Shown: positions 36,913 to 51,660, counted from the stretch's first letter. The stretch: 64,000 nucleotides of DNA from Petrolisthes cinctipes (GCA_033782935.1 JAWQEG010000470.1:1240001-1304000); one strand, 5' to 3'. The notes: generated by a model not told the origin, from the sequence alone. Numbers and translations: made by a program.

Positions 36913-38161
36913 GTCCCAGAAGCAATCTGTACATGCCTACTCAGTGCTAGAATATTTTCAAAATATAGGCTAAAAACATGCTAAAAATCGATCTTTTAGG
37001 TGCCAAAAAGTCGATATCTCAAATTCAGTCCCAAAACACCCGAAAATTCGATATTTAGGGGTCCCAGAAGCGATCTGTACATGCCTACTCCGTGTTAGAG
37101 TATTTTCAAAATTCATGCTCAAAACATACTGAAAATCGATCTTATAGGTGCACAAAAGTAGATATGTGCATGCATCTTCAGTACCCGTTTATATCTCAAA
37201 TTCACGCTCAAAACACCCGAAAATTCAATATTTTGGGGTCGCAGAAGCAATCTGTACATGCCTACACAGTGCTAGAATATTTTCAAAATATAGGCTAAAA
37301 ACATGCTAAAAATCGACATTTTAGGTGCCAAAAAATCGATATCTCAAATTCAGTCCCAAAACACCCGAAAATTCGATATTTAGAGGTCCCAGAAGGTATC
37401 TGTATATGCCTACTCCGTGTTGGAGTATTTTCATAATACAGGCCAAAAACATACTGAAAATCGATCTTTTAGGTGCCCAAAAGTCGATATGGGCATGCAT
37501 CTTCTGTACCCGTTTATATCTCAAATTCTGGCCCTAAACACCCGAAAATTCGATATTTTGGGGTCCCAGAAGCGATCTGTACATGCCTACTCCGTGTTAG
37601 AGTATTTTCAAAATTCAGGCCCAAAACATGCTGAAAATCGATATTTTTGGTGCCCAAAGTCAATATGTGCATGTATCTTCTGTACCCGTTTATATCTCAA
37701 ATTCAGGCTCAAAACACCCGAAAATTCAATATTTTGGGGTCCCAGAAGCAATCTGTACATGCCTACTCAGTGCTAGAATATTTTCAAAATATAGGCTAAA
37801 AACATGCTAAAAATCGATCTTTTAGGTGCCAAAAAGTCGATATCTCAAATTCAGTCCCAAAACACCCGAAAATTCGATATTTAGGGGTCCCAGAAGCGAT
37901 CTGTACATGCCTAGTCCGTGTTAGAGTATTTTCAAAAAACATGCTCAAAACATACTGAAAATCGATCTTTTAGGTGCACAAAAGTCGATATGTGCATGCA
38001 TCTTCAGTACCCGTTTATATCTCAAATTCAGGCTCAAAACACCCGAAAATTCAATATTTTGGGGTCCCAGAAGCAATCTGTACATGCGTACTCAGTGTTA
38101 GAGTATTTTCAAAATACAGGCCCAAAACATGCTGAAAATCGATATTTTAGATGCCCAAAGT

Positions 38162-41084
38162 CAATATGTGCATGTATCTTCTGTACCCGTTTATATCTCA
38201 AATTCAGGCTCAAAACATCCGAAAATTCAATATTTTGGGGTCCCAGAAGCAATCTGTACATGCCTACACAGTGCTAGAATATTTTCAAAATATAGTCTAA
38301 AAACATGCTAAAAATCGACATTTTAAGTGCCAAAAAGTCGATATCTCAAATTCAGTCCCAAAACACCCGAAAATTCGATATTTAGAGGTCCCAGAAAGTA
38401 TCTGTACATGCCTACTCCGTGTTAGAGTATTTTCAAAATACAGGCCAAAAACATACTGAAAATCGATCTTTTAGGTGCCCAAAAGTCGATATGTGCATGC
38501 ATCTTCTAAACCCGTTTATATCTCAAATTCTGGCCCTAAACACCCGAAAATTCGATATTTTGGGGTCCCAGAAGCGATCTGTACATGCCTACTCCGTGTT
38601 AGAGTATTTTCAAAATTCAGGCCCAAAACATGCTGAAAATCGATATTTTTGGTGCCCAAAGTCAATATGTGCATGTATCTTCTGTACCCGTTTATATCTC
38701 AAATTCAGGCTCAAAACACCCAAAAATTCAATATTTTGGGGTCCCAGAAGCATTCTGTACATGCCTACTCAGTGCTAGAATATTTTCAAAATATAGGCTA
38801 AAAACATGCTAAAAATCGATCTTTTAGGTGCCAAAAAGTCGATATCTCAAATTCAGTCCCAAAACACCCGAAAATTCTATATTTAGGGGTCCCAGAAGCG
38901 ATCTGTACATGCCTACTCCGTGTTAGAGTATTTTCAAAATACATGCTCAAAACATATTGAAAATCGATCTTTTAGGTGCACAAAAGTCGATATGTGCATG
39001 CATCTTCAGTACCCGTTTATATCTCAAATTCAGGCTCAAAACACCCGAAAATTCAATATTTTGGGGTCCCAGAAGCAATCTGTACATGCCTACTCAGTGT
39101 TAGAGTATTTTAAAAATACAGGCCCAAAACATGATGAAAATCGATATTTTAGATGCCCAAAGTCAATATGTGCATGTATCTTCTGTACCCGTTTATATCT
39201 CAAATTCGTGCTCAAAACACCTGAAAATTCAATATTTTGGGGTCCCAGAAGCAATCTGTACATGCCTACACAGTGCTAGTATTTTTTTTCAAAAAATAGG
39301 CTAAAAACATGCTAAAAATCGACATTTTAGGTGACAAAAAAACGATATCTCAAATTCAGTCCCAAAACACCCGAAAATTCGATATTTAGAGGTCCAAGAA
39401 GGTATCTGTACATGCCTATTCCGTGTTAGAGTATTTTCAAAATACATGCTCACAACATACTGAAAATCGATCTTTTAGGTGCCCAAAAGTCGATATGGGC
39501 ATGCATCTTCTGTACCCGTTTATATCTCAAATTCTGGCCCTAAACACCCGAAAATTCGATATTTTGAGGTCCCAGAAGCGATCTGTACATGCCTACTCCG
39601 TGTTAGAGTATTTTCAAAATTCAGGCCCAAAACATGCTGAAAATCGATATTTTAGATGCCCAAAATCAATATGTGCATGTATCTTCTGTACCCGTTTATA
39701 TCTCAAATTCAGGCTCAAAACACCCGAAAATTCAATATTTTGGGGTCCCAGAAGCAATCTGTACATGCCTACTCAGTGCTAGAATCTTTTCAAAATATAG
39801 GCTAAAAACATGCTAAAAATCGATCTTTTAGGTGCCAAAAAGTCGATATCTCAAATTCAGTCCCAAAACACCCGAAAATTCGATATTTAGAGTTCCCAGA
39901 AGCGATCTGTACATGCCTACTCCGTGTTAGAGTATTTTCAAAATTCAGGCCCCAAACATGCTGAAAATCGATATTTTTGGTGCCCAAAGTCAATATGTGC
40001 ATGTATCTTCTGTACCCGTTTATATCTCAAATTCAGGCTCAAAACACCCGAAAATTCAATATTTTGGGGTCCCAGAAGCAATCTGTACATGCCTACACAG
40101 TGCTAGAATATTTTCAAAATATAGGCTAAAAACATGCTAAAAATCGATCTTTTAGGTGCCAAAAAGTCGATATCTCAAATTCAGTCCCAAAACACCCGAA
40201 AATTCGATATTTAGAGTTCCCAGAAGCGATCTGTACATGCCTACTCCGTGTTAGAGTATTTTCAAAATTCAGGCCCCAAACATGCTGAAAATCGATATTT
40301 TTGTTGCCCAAAGTCAATATGTGCATGTATCTTCTGTACCCGTTTATATCTCAAATTCAGGCTCAAAACACCCGAAAATTCAATATTTTGGGGTCCCAGA
40401 AGCAATCTGTACATGCCTACACAGTGCTAGAATATTTTCAAAATATAGGCTAAAAACATGCTAAAAATCGATCTTTTAGGTGCCAAAAAGTCGATATCTC
40501 AAATTCAGTCCCAAAACACCCGAAAATATTAAAACACCCGAAAATTCAATATTTTCGGGTCCCAGAAGCAATCTGTACATGCCTACTCAGTGCTAGAATA
40601 TTTTCAAAATATAGGCTAAATACATGCTAAAAATCGATCTTTTAGGTGCCAAAAAGTCGATATCTCAAATTCAGTCCCAAAACACCCGAAAATTCGATAT
40701 TTAGGGGTCCCAGAAGCGATCTGTACATGCCTACTCCGTGTTAGAGTATTTTCAAAATACATGCTCAAAACATACTGAAAATCGATCTTTTAGGTGCACA
40801 AGAGTCGATATGTGCATGCATCTTCAGTACCCGTTTATATCTCAAATTCCGGCTCAAAACACCCGAAAATTCAATATTTTGGGGTCCCAGAAGCAATCTG
40901 TACATGCCTACTCAGTGTTAGAGTATTTTCAAAATACAGGCCCAAAACATGCTGAAAATCGATATTTTTGGTGCCCAAAGTCAATATGTGCATGTATCTT
41001 CTGTACCCGTTTATATCTCAAATTCAGGCTCAAAACACACGAAAATTCAATATTTTGGGGTCCCAGAAGCAATCTGTACATGCC
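38162..41084. repeat. About 2.92-kb block, copy 1 (offset 3323)
   Basis: The block matches 41485-44407. Both carry AAAACATCCG, TTCTAAACCCG, the T8 tract, GAATCTTTTC, the E-A1 dimers and the 12-bp inverted repeat. Limits were read from an AAAGTCAAT/AAAATCAAT difference on the left and the CTACACAG/CTACTCAG change on the right. Confidence 0.84.
40519..40559. repeat. 12-bp perfect inverted repeat, copy 2
   Basis: The arms are at 40519-40530 and 40548-40559. This is the copy of the 34671 hairpin carried in the 5848-offset block. Confidence 0.88.
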
Positions 41085-41484
41085 TACACAGTGCTAGTAT
41101 TTTTTTTCAAAAAATAGGCTAAAAACATGCTAAAAATCGACATTTTAGGTGACAAAAAAACGATATCTCAAATTCAGTCCCAAAACACCCGAAAATTCGA
41201 TATTTAGAGGTCCAAGAAGGTATCTGTACATGCCTATTCCGTGTTAGAGTATTTTCAAAATACATGCTCACAACATACTGAAAATCGATCTTTTAGGTGC
41301 CCAAAAGTCGATATGGGCATGCATCTTCTGTACCCGTTTATATCTCAAATTCTGGCCCTAAACACCCGAAAATTCGATATTTTGAGGTCCCAGAAGCGAT
41401 CTGTACATGCCTACTCCGTGTTAGAGTATTTTCAAAATTCAGGCCCAAAACATGCTGAAAATCGATATTTTAGATGCCCAAAAT

Positions 41485-44407
41485 CAATATGTGCATGTAT
41501 CTTCTGTACCCGTTTATATCTCAAATTCAGGCTCAAAACATCCGAAAATTCAATATTTTGGGGTCCCAGAAGCAATCTGTACATGCCTACACAGTGCTAG
41601 AATATTTTCAAAATATAGTCTAAAAACATGCTAAAAATCGACATTTTAAGTGCCAAAAAGTCGATATCTCAAATTCAGTCCCAAAACACCCGAAAATTCG
41701 ATATTTAGAGGTCCCAGAAAGTATCTGTACATGCCTACTCCGTGTTAGAGTATTTTCAAAATACAGGCCAAAAACATACTGAAAATCGATCTTTTAGGTG
41801 CCCAAAAGTCGATATGTGCATGCATCTTCTAAACCCGTTTATATCTCAAATTCTGGCCCTAAACACCCGAAAATTCGATATTTTGGGGTCCCAGAAGCGA
41901 TCTGTACATGCCTACTCCGTGTTAGAGTATTTTCAAAATTCAGGCCCAAAACATGCTGAAAATCGATATTTTTGGTGCCCAAAGTCAATATGTGCATGTA
42001 TCTTCTGTACCCGTTTATATCTCAAATTCAGGCTCAAAACACCCGAAAATTCAATATTTTGGGGTCCCAGAAGCAATCTGTACATGCCTACTCAGTGCTA
42101 GAATATTTTCAAAATATAGGCTAAAAACATGCTAAAAATCGATCTTTTAGGTGCCAAAAAGTCGATATCTCAAATTCAGTCCCAAAACACCCGAAAATTC
42201 TATATTTAGGGGTCCCAGAAGCGATCTGTACATGCCTACTCCGTGTTAGAGTATTTTCAAAATACATGCTCAAAACATATTGAAAATCGATCTTTTAGGT
42301 GCACAAAAGTCGATATGTGCATGCATCTTCAGTACCCGTTTATATCTCAAATTCAGGCTCAAAACACCCGAAAATTCAATATTTTGGGGTCCCAGAAGCA
42401 ATCTGTACATGCCTACTCAGTGTTAGAGTATTTTAAAAATACAGGCCCAAAACATGATGAAAATCGATATTTTAGATGCCCAAAGTCAATATGTGCATGT
42501 ATCTTCTGTACCCGTTTATATCTCAAATTCGTGCTCAAAACACCTGAAAATTCAATATTTTGGGGTCCCAGAAGCAATCTGTACATGCCTACACAGTGCT
42601 AGTATTTTTTTTCAAAAAATAGGCTAAAAACATGCTAAAAATCGACATTTTAGGTGACAAAAAAACGATATCTCAAATTCAGTCCCAAAACACCCGAAAA
42701 TTCGATATTTAGAGGTCCAAGAAGGTATCTGTACATGCCTATTCCATGTTAGAGTATTTTCAAAATACATGCTCACAACATACTGAAAATCGATCTTTTA
42801 GGTGCCCAAAAGTCGATATGGGCATGCATCTTCTGTACCCGTTTATATCTCAAATTCTGGCCCTAAACACCCGAAAATTCGATATTTTGAGGTCCCAGAA
42901 GCGATCTGTACATGCCTACTCCGTGTTAGAGTATTTTCAAAATTCAGGCCCAAAACATGCTGAAAATCGATATTTTAGATGCCCAAAATCAATATGTGCA
43001 TGTATCTTCTGTACCCGTTTATATCTCAAATTCAGGCTCAAAACACCCGAAAATTCAATATTTTGGGGTCCCAGAAGCAATCTGTACATGCCTACTCAGT
43101 GCTAGAATCTTTTCAAAATATAGGCTAAAAACATGCTAAAAATCTATCTTTTAGGTGCCAAAAAGTCGATATCTCAAATTCAGTCCCAAAACACCCGAAA
43201 ATTCGATATTTAGAGTTCCCAGAAGCGATCTGTACATGCCTACTCCGTGTTAGAGTATTTTCAAAATTCAGGCCCCAAACATGCTGAAAATCGATATTTT
43301 TGGTGCCCAAAGTCAATATGTGCATGTATCTTCTGTACCCGTTTATATCTCAAATTCAGGCTCAAAACACCCGAAAATTCAATATTTTGGGGTCCCAGAA
43401 GCAATCTGTACATGCCTACACAGTGCTAGAATATTTTCAAAATATAGGCTAAAAACATGCTAAAAATCGATCTTTTAGGTGCCAAAAAGTCGATATCTCA
43501 AATTCAGTCCCAAAACACCCGAAAATTCGATATTTAGAGTTCCCAGAAGCGATCTGTACATGCCTACTCCGTGTTAGAGTATTTTCAAAATTCAGGCCCC
43601 AAACATGCTGAAAATCGATATTTTTGTTGCCCAAAGTCAATATGTGCATGTATCTTCTGTACCCGTTTATATCTCAAATTCAGGCTCAAAACACCCGAAA
43701 ATTCAATATTTTGGGGTCCCAGAAGCAATCTGTACATGCCTACACAGTGCTAGAATATTTTCAAAATATAGGCTAAAAACATGCTAAAAATCGATCTTTT
43801 AGGTGCCAAAAAGTCGATATCTCAAATTCAGTCCCAAAACACCCGAAAATATTAAAACACCCGAAAATTCAATATTTTCGGGTCCCAGAAGCAATCTGTA
43901 CATGCCTACTCAGTGCTAGAATATTTTCAAAATATAGGCTAAATACATGCTAAAAATCGATCTTTTAGGTGCCAAAAAGTCGATATCTCAAATTCAGTCC
44001 CAAAACACCCGAAAATTCGATATTTAGGGGTCCCAGAAGCGATCTGTACATGCCTACTCCGTGTTAGAGTATTTTCAAAATACATGCTCAAAACATACTG
44101 AAAATCGATCTTTTAGGTGCACAAGAGTCGATATGTGCATGCATCTTCAGTACCCGTTTATATCTCAAATTCAGGCTCAAAACACCCGAAAATTCAATAT
44201 TTTGGGGTCCCAGAAGCAATCTGTACATGCCTACTCAGTGTTAGAGTATTTTCAAAATACAGGCCCAAAACATGCTGAAAATCGATATTTTTGGTGCCCA
44301 AAGTCAATATGTGCATGTATCTTCTGTACCCGTTTATATCTCAAATTCAGGCTCAAAACACACGAAAATTCAATATTTTGGGGTCCCAGAAGCAATCTGT
44401 ACATGCC
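41485..44407. repeat. About 2.92-kb block, copy 2 (offset 3323)
   Basis: This is the counterpart of 38162-41084. It differs at CACCCGAAAA for CACCCAAAAA near 42034, CAATCTG for CATTCTG near 42075 and CCATGTT for CCGTGTT near 42745. The linker 41085-41484 matches 39267-39666 at offset 1818. Confidence 0.84.
43842..43882. repeat. 12-bp perfect inverted repeat, copy 3
   Basis: The arms are at 43842-43853 and 43871-43882. This is the copy carried in the 3323-offset block. All three are unchanged by eye. Confidence 0.88.
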
Positions 44408-46011
44408 TACTCAGTGCTAGAATATTTTCAAAATATAGTCTAAAAACATGCTAAAAATCGATCTTTTAGGTGCCAAAATATCGATATCTCAAATTCAGTC
44501 CCAAAACACCCGAAAATTCGATATTTAGGGGTCCCAGAAAGTATCTGTACATGCCTACTCCGTGTTAGAGTATTTTCAAAATACAGGCCAAAAACATACT
44601 GAAAATCGATCTTTTAGGTGCCGAAAAGTCGATATGTGCATGCATCTTCTGTACCCGTTTATATCTCAAATTCTGGCCCTAAACACCCGAAATTTCGATA
44701 TTTTGGGGTCCCAGAAGCAATCTGTACATGCCTACTCCGTGTTAGAGTATTTTCAAAATTCAGGCCCAAAACATGCTGAAAATCGATATTTTTGGTGCCC
44801 AAAGTCAATATGTGCATGTATCTTCTGTACCCGTTTATATTAGGTGCCAAAAAGTCGATATCTCAAATTCAGTCCCAAAACACCCGAAAATTCGATATTT
44901 AGGAGTCCCAGAAGCGATCTGTACATGCCTACTCCGTGTTAGAGTATTTTCAAAATACATGCTCAAAACATACTGAAAATCGATCTTTTAGGTGCCCAAA
45001 AGTTGATATGTGCATGCATCTTCAGTACCCGTTTATATCTCAAATTCAGGCTCAAAACACCCGAAAATTCAATATTTTGGGGTCCCAGAAGGAATCTGTA
45101 CATGCCTATTCAGTGCTAGAATATTTTCAAAATATAGGCTAAAAACATGCTAAAAATCGATCTTTTAGGTGCCAAAAAGTCGATATCTAAAATTCAGTCC
45201 CAAAACACCCGAAAATTCGATATTTAGGGGTCCCAGAAGCGATCTGTACATGCCTACTCCGTGTTAGAGTATTTTCAAAATACATGCTCAAAACATACTG
45301 AAAATCGATCTTTTAGGTGCACAAAAGTAGATATGTGCATGCATCTTCAGTACCCGTTTATATCTCAAATTCAGGCTCAAAACACCCGAAAATTCAATAT
45401 TTTGGGGTCCCAGAAGCAATCTGTACATGCCTACACAGTGCTAGAATATTTTCAAAATATAGGCTAAAAACATGCTAAAAATCGACATTTTAGGTGCCAA
45501 AAAATCGATATCTCAAATTCAGTCCCAAAACACCCGAAAATTCGATATTTAGAGGTCCCAGAAGGTATCTGTATATGCCTACTCCGTGTTAGAGTATTTT
45601 CATAATACAGGCCAAAAACATACTGAAAATCGATCTTTTAGGTGCCCAAAAGTCGATATGGGCATGCATCTTCTGTACCCGTTTATATCTCAAATTCTGG
45701 CCCTAAACACCCGAAAATTCGATATTTTGGGGTCCCAGAAGCGATCTGTACATGCCTACTCCGTGTTAGAGTATTTTCAAAATTCAGGCCCAAAACATGC
45801 TGAAAATCGATATTTTTGGTGCCCAAAGTCAATATGTGCATGTATCTTCTGTACCCGTTTATATCTCAAATTCTGGCCCTAAACACCCGAAAATTCGATA
45901 TTTTGGGGTCCCAGAAGCGATCTGTACATGCCTACTCCGTGTTAGAGTATTTTCAAAATTCAGGCCCAAAACATGCTGAAAATCGATATTTTTGGTGCCC
46001 AAAGTCAATAT
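44408..46011. repeat. About 1.6-kb block, copy 2 (offset 9171)
   Basis: This is the counterpart of 35237-36840. The match ends near 46012, where CATATATC replaces CATGTATC and the downstream order changes to a B-C trimer. Confidence 0.82.
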
Positions 46012-49000
46012 GTGCATATATCTTCTGTACCCGTTTATATCTCAAATTCAGGCTCAAAACACCCGAAAATTCAATATTTTGGGGTCCCAGAAGCATTCTG
46101 TACATGCCTACTCAGTGCTAGAATATTTTCAAAATATAGGCTAAAAACATGTTAAAAATCGATCTTTTAGGTGCCAAAAAGTCGATATCTCAAATTCAGT
46201 CCCAAAACACCCGAAAATTCTATATTTAGGGGTCCCAGAAGCGATCTGTACATGCCTACTCCGTGTTAGAGTATTTTCAAAATACATGCTCAAAACATAT
46301 TGAAAATCGATCTTTTAGGTGCACAAAAGTCGATATGTGCATGCATCTTCAGTACCCGTTTATATCTCAAATTCAGGCTCAAAACACCCGAAAATTCAAT
46401 ATTTTGGGGTCCCAGAAGCAATCTGTACATGCCTACTCAGTGTTAGAGTATTTTAAAAATACAGGCCCAAAACATGATGAAAATCGATATTTTAGATGCC
46501 CAAAGTCAATATGTGCATGTATCTTCTGTACCCGTTTATATCTCAAATTCAGGCTCAAAACACCCGAAAATTCAATATTTTGGGGTCCCAGAAGCAATCT
46601 GTACATGCCTACACAGTGCTAGTATTTTTTTTCAAAATATAGGCTAAAAACATGCTAAAAATCGACATTTTAGGTGCCAAAAAGTCGATATCTCAAATTC
46701 AGTCCCAAAACACCCGAAAATTCGATATTTAGAGGTCCAAGAAGGTATCTGTACATGCCTATTCCGTGTTAGAGTATTTTCAAAATATATGCTCACAACA
46801 TACTGAAAATCGATCTTTTAGGTGCACAAAAGTCGATATGTGCATGCATCTTCAGTACCCGTTTATATATCAAATTCAGGCTCAAAACACCCGAAAATTC
46901 AATATTTTGGGGTCCCAGAAGCAATCTGTACATGCCTACTCAGTGTTAGAGTATTTTCAAAATACAGGCCCAAAACATGCTGAAAATCGATATTTTAGAT
47001 GCCCAAAGTCAATATGTGCATGTATCTTCTGTACCCGTTTATATCTCAAATTCAGGCTCAAAACACCCGAAAATTCAATATTTTGGGGTCCCAGAAGCAA
47101 TCTGTACATGCCTACTCAGTGCTAGAATATTTTCAAAATATAGGCCAAAAATATGCTAAAAATCGATCTTTTAGGTGCCAAAAAGTCGATATCTCAAATT
47201 CAGTCCCAAAACACCCGAAAATTCGATATTTAGGGGTCCCAGAAGCGATCTGTACATGCCTACTCCGTGTTAGAGTATTTTTTTAAATACATGCTCAAAA
47301 CATACTGAAAATCGATCTTTTAGGTGCACAAAAGTCGATATTTGCATGCATCTTCAGTACCCGTTTATATCTCAAATTCAGGCTCAAAACACCCGAAAAT
47401 TCAATATTTTGGGGTCCCAGAAGCAATCTGTACATGCCTACTCAGTGTTAGAGTATTTTCAAAATACAGGCCCAAAACATGCTGAAAATCGATATTTTAG
47501 ATGCCCAAAGTCAATATGTGCATGTATCTTCTGTACCCGTTTATATCTCAAATTCAGGCTCAAAATAACCGTAAATTCAATATTTTGGGGTCCCAGAAGC
47601 AATCTGTACATGCCTACTCAGTGCTAGAATATTTTCAAAATATAGGCTAAAAACATGCTAAAAATGGATCTTTTAGGTGCCAAAAAGTCGATATCTCAAA
47701 TTCAGTCCCAAAACACCCGAAAATTCGATATTTAGGGGTCCCAGAAGCGATCTGTACATGCCTACTCCGTGTTAGAGTATTTTCAAAATACATGCTCAAA
47801 ACATACTGAAAATCGATCTTTTAGGTGCACAAAAGTAGATATGTGCATGCATCTTCAGTACCCGTTTATATCTCAAATTCAAGCTCAAAACACCCGAAAA
47901 TTCAATATTTTGGGGTCCCAGAAGCAATCTGTACATGCCTACACAGTGCTAGAATATTTTCAAAATATAGGAGAAAAACATGCTAAAAATCGACATTTTA
48001 GGTGCCAAAAAATCGATATCTCAAATTCAGTCCCAAAACACCCGAAAATTCGATATTTAGAGGTCCCAGAAGGTATCTGTATATGCCTACTCCGTGTTAG
48101 AGTATTTTCAAAATGCAGGCCCAAAACATGCTGAAAATCGATATTTTTGGTGCCCAAAGTCAATATGTGCATGTATCTTCTATACCCGTTTATATCTCAA
48201 ATTCATGCTCAAAACACCCGAAAATTCAATATTTTGGGGTCCCAGAAGCAATCTGTACATGCCTACACAGTGCTAGAATATTTTCAAAATATAGGCTAAA
48301 AACATGCTAAAAATCGATCTTTTAGGTGCCAAAAAGTCGATATCTCAAATTCAGTCCCAAAACACCCGAAAATTCGATATTTAGGGGTCCCAGAAGCGAT
48401 CTGTACATGCCTACTCCGTGTTAGAGTATTTTCAAAATACATGCTCAAAACATACTGAAAATCGATCTTTTAGGAGCACAAAAGTAGATATGTGCATGCA
48501 TCTTCAGTACCCGTTTATATCTCAAATTCAAGCTCAAAACACCCGAAAATTCAATATTTTGGGGTCCCAGAAGCAATCTGTACATGCCTACACAGTGCTA
48601 GAATATTTTCAAAATATAGGTTAAAAACATGCTAAAAATCGACATTTTAGGTGCCAAAAAATCGATATCTCAAATTCAGTCCCAAAACACCTGAAAATTC
48701 GATATTTAGAGGTCCCAGAAGGTATCTGTATATGCCTACTCCGTGTTAGAGTATTTTCAAAATACAGGCCAAAAACATACTGAAAATCGATCTTTTAGGT
48801 GCACAAAAGTCGATATGTGCATGCATCTTCAGTACCCGTTTATATCTCAAATTCAGGCTCAAAACACCCGAAAATTCAATATTTTGGGGTCCCAGAAGCA
48901 ATCTGTACATGCCTACTCAGTGTTAGAGTATTTTCAAAATACAGGCCCAAAACATGCTGAAAATCGATATTTTAGATGCCCAAAGTCAATATGTGCATGT

Positions 49001-49064
49001 ATCTTCTGTACCCGTTTATATCTCAAATTCAGGCTCAAAACACCCGAAAATTCAATATTTTGGG

Positions 49065-51660
49065 GTCCCAGAAGCAATCTGTACATGCCTACACAGTGCT
49101 AGAATATTTTCAAAATATAGGCTAAAAACATGCTAAAAATCGACATTTTAGGTGCCAAAAAATCGATATCTCAAATTCAGTCCCAAAACACCCGAAAAAT
49201 CGATATTTTGGGGTCCCAGAAGCGATCTGTACATGCCTACTCCGTGTTAGAGTATTTTCAAAATTCAGGCCCAAAACATGCTGAAAATCGATATTTTTGG
49301 TGCCCAAAGTCAATATGTGCATGTATCTTCTATACCCGTTTATATCTCAAATTCTGGCTCAAAACACCCGAAAATTCAATATTTTGGGGTCCCAGAAGCA
49401 ATCTGTACATGCCTACACAGTGCTAGAATATTTTCAAAATATAGGCTAAAAACTTGCTAAAAATCGATCTTTTAGGTGCCAAAAAGTCGATATCTCAAAT
49501 TCAGTCCCAAAACACCCGAAAATTCGATATTTAGGGGTCCCAGAAGCGATCTGTACATGCCTACTCCGTGTTAGAGTATTTTCAAAATACATGCTCAAAA
49601 CATACTGAAAATCGATCTTTTAGGTGCACAAAAGTAGATATGTGCATGCATCTTCAGTTCCCGTTTATATCTCAAATTCAAGCTCAAAACACCCGAAAAT
49701 TCAATATTTTGGGGTCCCAGAAGCAATCTGTACATGCCTACACAGTGCTAGAATATTTTCAAAATATAGGCTAAAAACATGCTAAAAATCGACATTTTAG
49801 GTGCCAAAAAATCGATATCTCAAATTCAGTCCCAAAACACCCGAAAAATCGATATTTTGGGGTCCCAGAAGCGATCTGTACATGCCTACTCCGTGTTAGA
49901 GTATTTTCAAAATTCAGGCCCAAAACATGCTGAAAATCGATATTTTTGGTGCCCAAAGTCAATATGTGCATGTATCTTCTATACCCGTTTATATCTCAAA
50001 TTCTGGCTCAAAACACCCGAAAATTCAATATTTTGGGGTCCCAGAAGCAATCTGTACATGCCTACACAGTGCTAGAATATTTTCAAAATATAGGCTAAAA
50101 ACTTGCTAAAAATCGATCTTTTAGGTGCCAAAAAGTCGATATCTCAAATTCAGTCCCAAAACACCCGAAAATTCGATATTTAGGGGTCCCAGAAGCGATC
50201 TGTACATGCCTACTCCGTGTTAGAGTATTTTCAAAATACATGCTCAAAACATACTGAAAATCGATCTTTTAGGTGCACAAAAGTAGATATGTGCATGCAT
50301 CTTCAGTACCCGTTTATATCTCAAATTCAAGCTCAAAACACCCGAAAATTCAATATTTTGGGGTCCCAGAAGCAATCTGTACATGCCTACACAGTGCTAG
50401 AATATTTTCAAAATATAGGCTAAAAACATGCTAAAAATCGACATTTTAGGTGCCAAAAAATCGATATCTCAAATTCAGTCCCAAAACACCCGAAAAATCG
50501 ATATTTTGGGGTCCCAGAAGCGATCTGTACATGCCTACTCCGTGTTAGAGTATTTTCAAAATTCAGGCCCAAAACATGCTGAAAATCGATATTTTTGGTG
50601 CCCAAAGTCAATATGTGCATGTATCTTCTATACCCGTTTATATCTCAAATTCTGGCTCAAAACACCCGAAAATTCAATATTTTGGGGTCCCAGAAGCAAT
50701 CTGTACATGCCTACACAGTGCTAGAATATTTTCAAAATATAGGCTAAAAACATGCTAAAAATCGATCTTTTAGGTGCCAAAAAGTCGATATCTCAAATTC
50801 AGTCCCAAAACACCCGAAAATTCGATATTTAGGGGTCCCAGAAGCGATCTGTACATGCCTACTCCGTGTTAGAGTATTTTCAAAATACATGCTCAAAACA
50901 TACTGAAAATCGATCTTTTAGGTGCACAAAAGTAGATATGTGCATGCATCTTCAGTACCCGTTTATATCTCAAATTCAAGCTCAAAACACCCGAAAATTC
51001 AATATTTTGGGGTCCCAGAAGCAATCTGTACATGCCTACACAGTGCTAGAATATTTTCAAAATATTGGCTAAAAACATGCTAAAAATCGACATTTTAGGT
51101 GCCAAAAAATCGATATCTCAAATTCAGTCCCAAAACACCCGAAAAATCGATATTTTGGGGTCCCAGAAGCGATCTGTACATGCCTACTCCGTGTTAGAGT
51201 ATTTTCAAAATTCAGGCCCAAAACATGCTGAAAATCGATATTTTTGGTGCCCAAAGTCAATATGTGCATGTATCTTCTGTACCCGTTTATATCTCAAATT
51301 CAGGCTCAAAACACCCGAAAATTCAATATTTTGGGGTCCCAGAAGCAATCTGTACATGCCTACACAGTGCTAGAATATTTTCAAAATATAGGCTAAAAAC
51401 ATGCTAAAAATCGATCTTTTAGGTGCCAAAAAGTCGATATCTCAAATTCAGTCCCAAAACACCCGAAAATTCGATATTTAGGAGTCCCAGAAGCGATCTG
51501 TACATGCCTACTCCGTGTTAGAGTATTTTCAAAAAACATGCTCAAAACATACTGAAAATCGATCTTTTAGGTGCACAAAAGTAGATATGTGCATGCATCT
51601 TCAGTACCCGTTTATATCTCAAATTCAAGCTCAAAACACCCGAAAATTCAATATTTTGGG
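49065..51660. repeat. Four tandem 649-bp tetramers (A2-E-A1-B)
   Basis: Landmarks fall at 49065, 49213, 49389, 49537, 49714, 49862, 50038, 50186, 50363, 50511, 50687, 50835, 51012, 51160, 51336, 51484 and 51661, giving 148+176+148+177 four times. Each A2 has a D-like end (CGAAAAATCGATATTTTGGG in place of a TTTAGAGG tail), so the unit began with an A2/D crossover that removed D. Copies 1 and 2 share AAAACTTGC while copies 3 and 4 have AAAACATGC. Copy 1 alone has CAGTTCCCG and copy 4 has TTTTCAAAAAACATG. Confidence 0.93.

Larger units (their letters stand above)
37624..41084. repeat. About 3.46-kb block, copy 2 (offset 5848)
   Basis: This block is nearly identical to 31776-35236, with scattered single-base differences such as CCGGCTC for CAGGCTC near 40850. 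It overlaps the 3323-offset block, showing successive rounds of copying. Confidence 0.85.

Noticed and set aside
39802..44850. Recurrent minus-strand open frames of 63-66 codons
   Set aside because: They are complements of the same repeat and recur only because the blocks were duplicated.
29446..46011. Near-identical blocks as assembly artefacts
   Set aside because: Copies differ at scattered single bases and have different outer neighbours, which argues for real duplications. Without read data, collapse or false expansion cannot be excluded.
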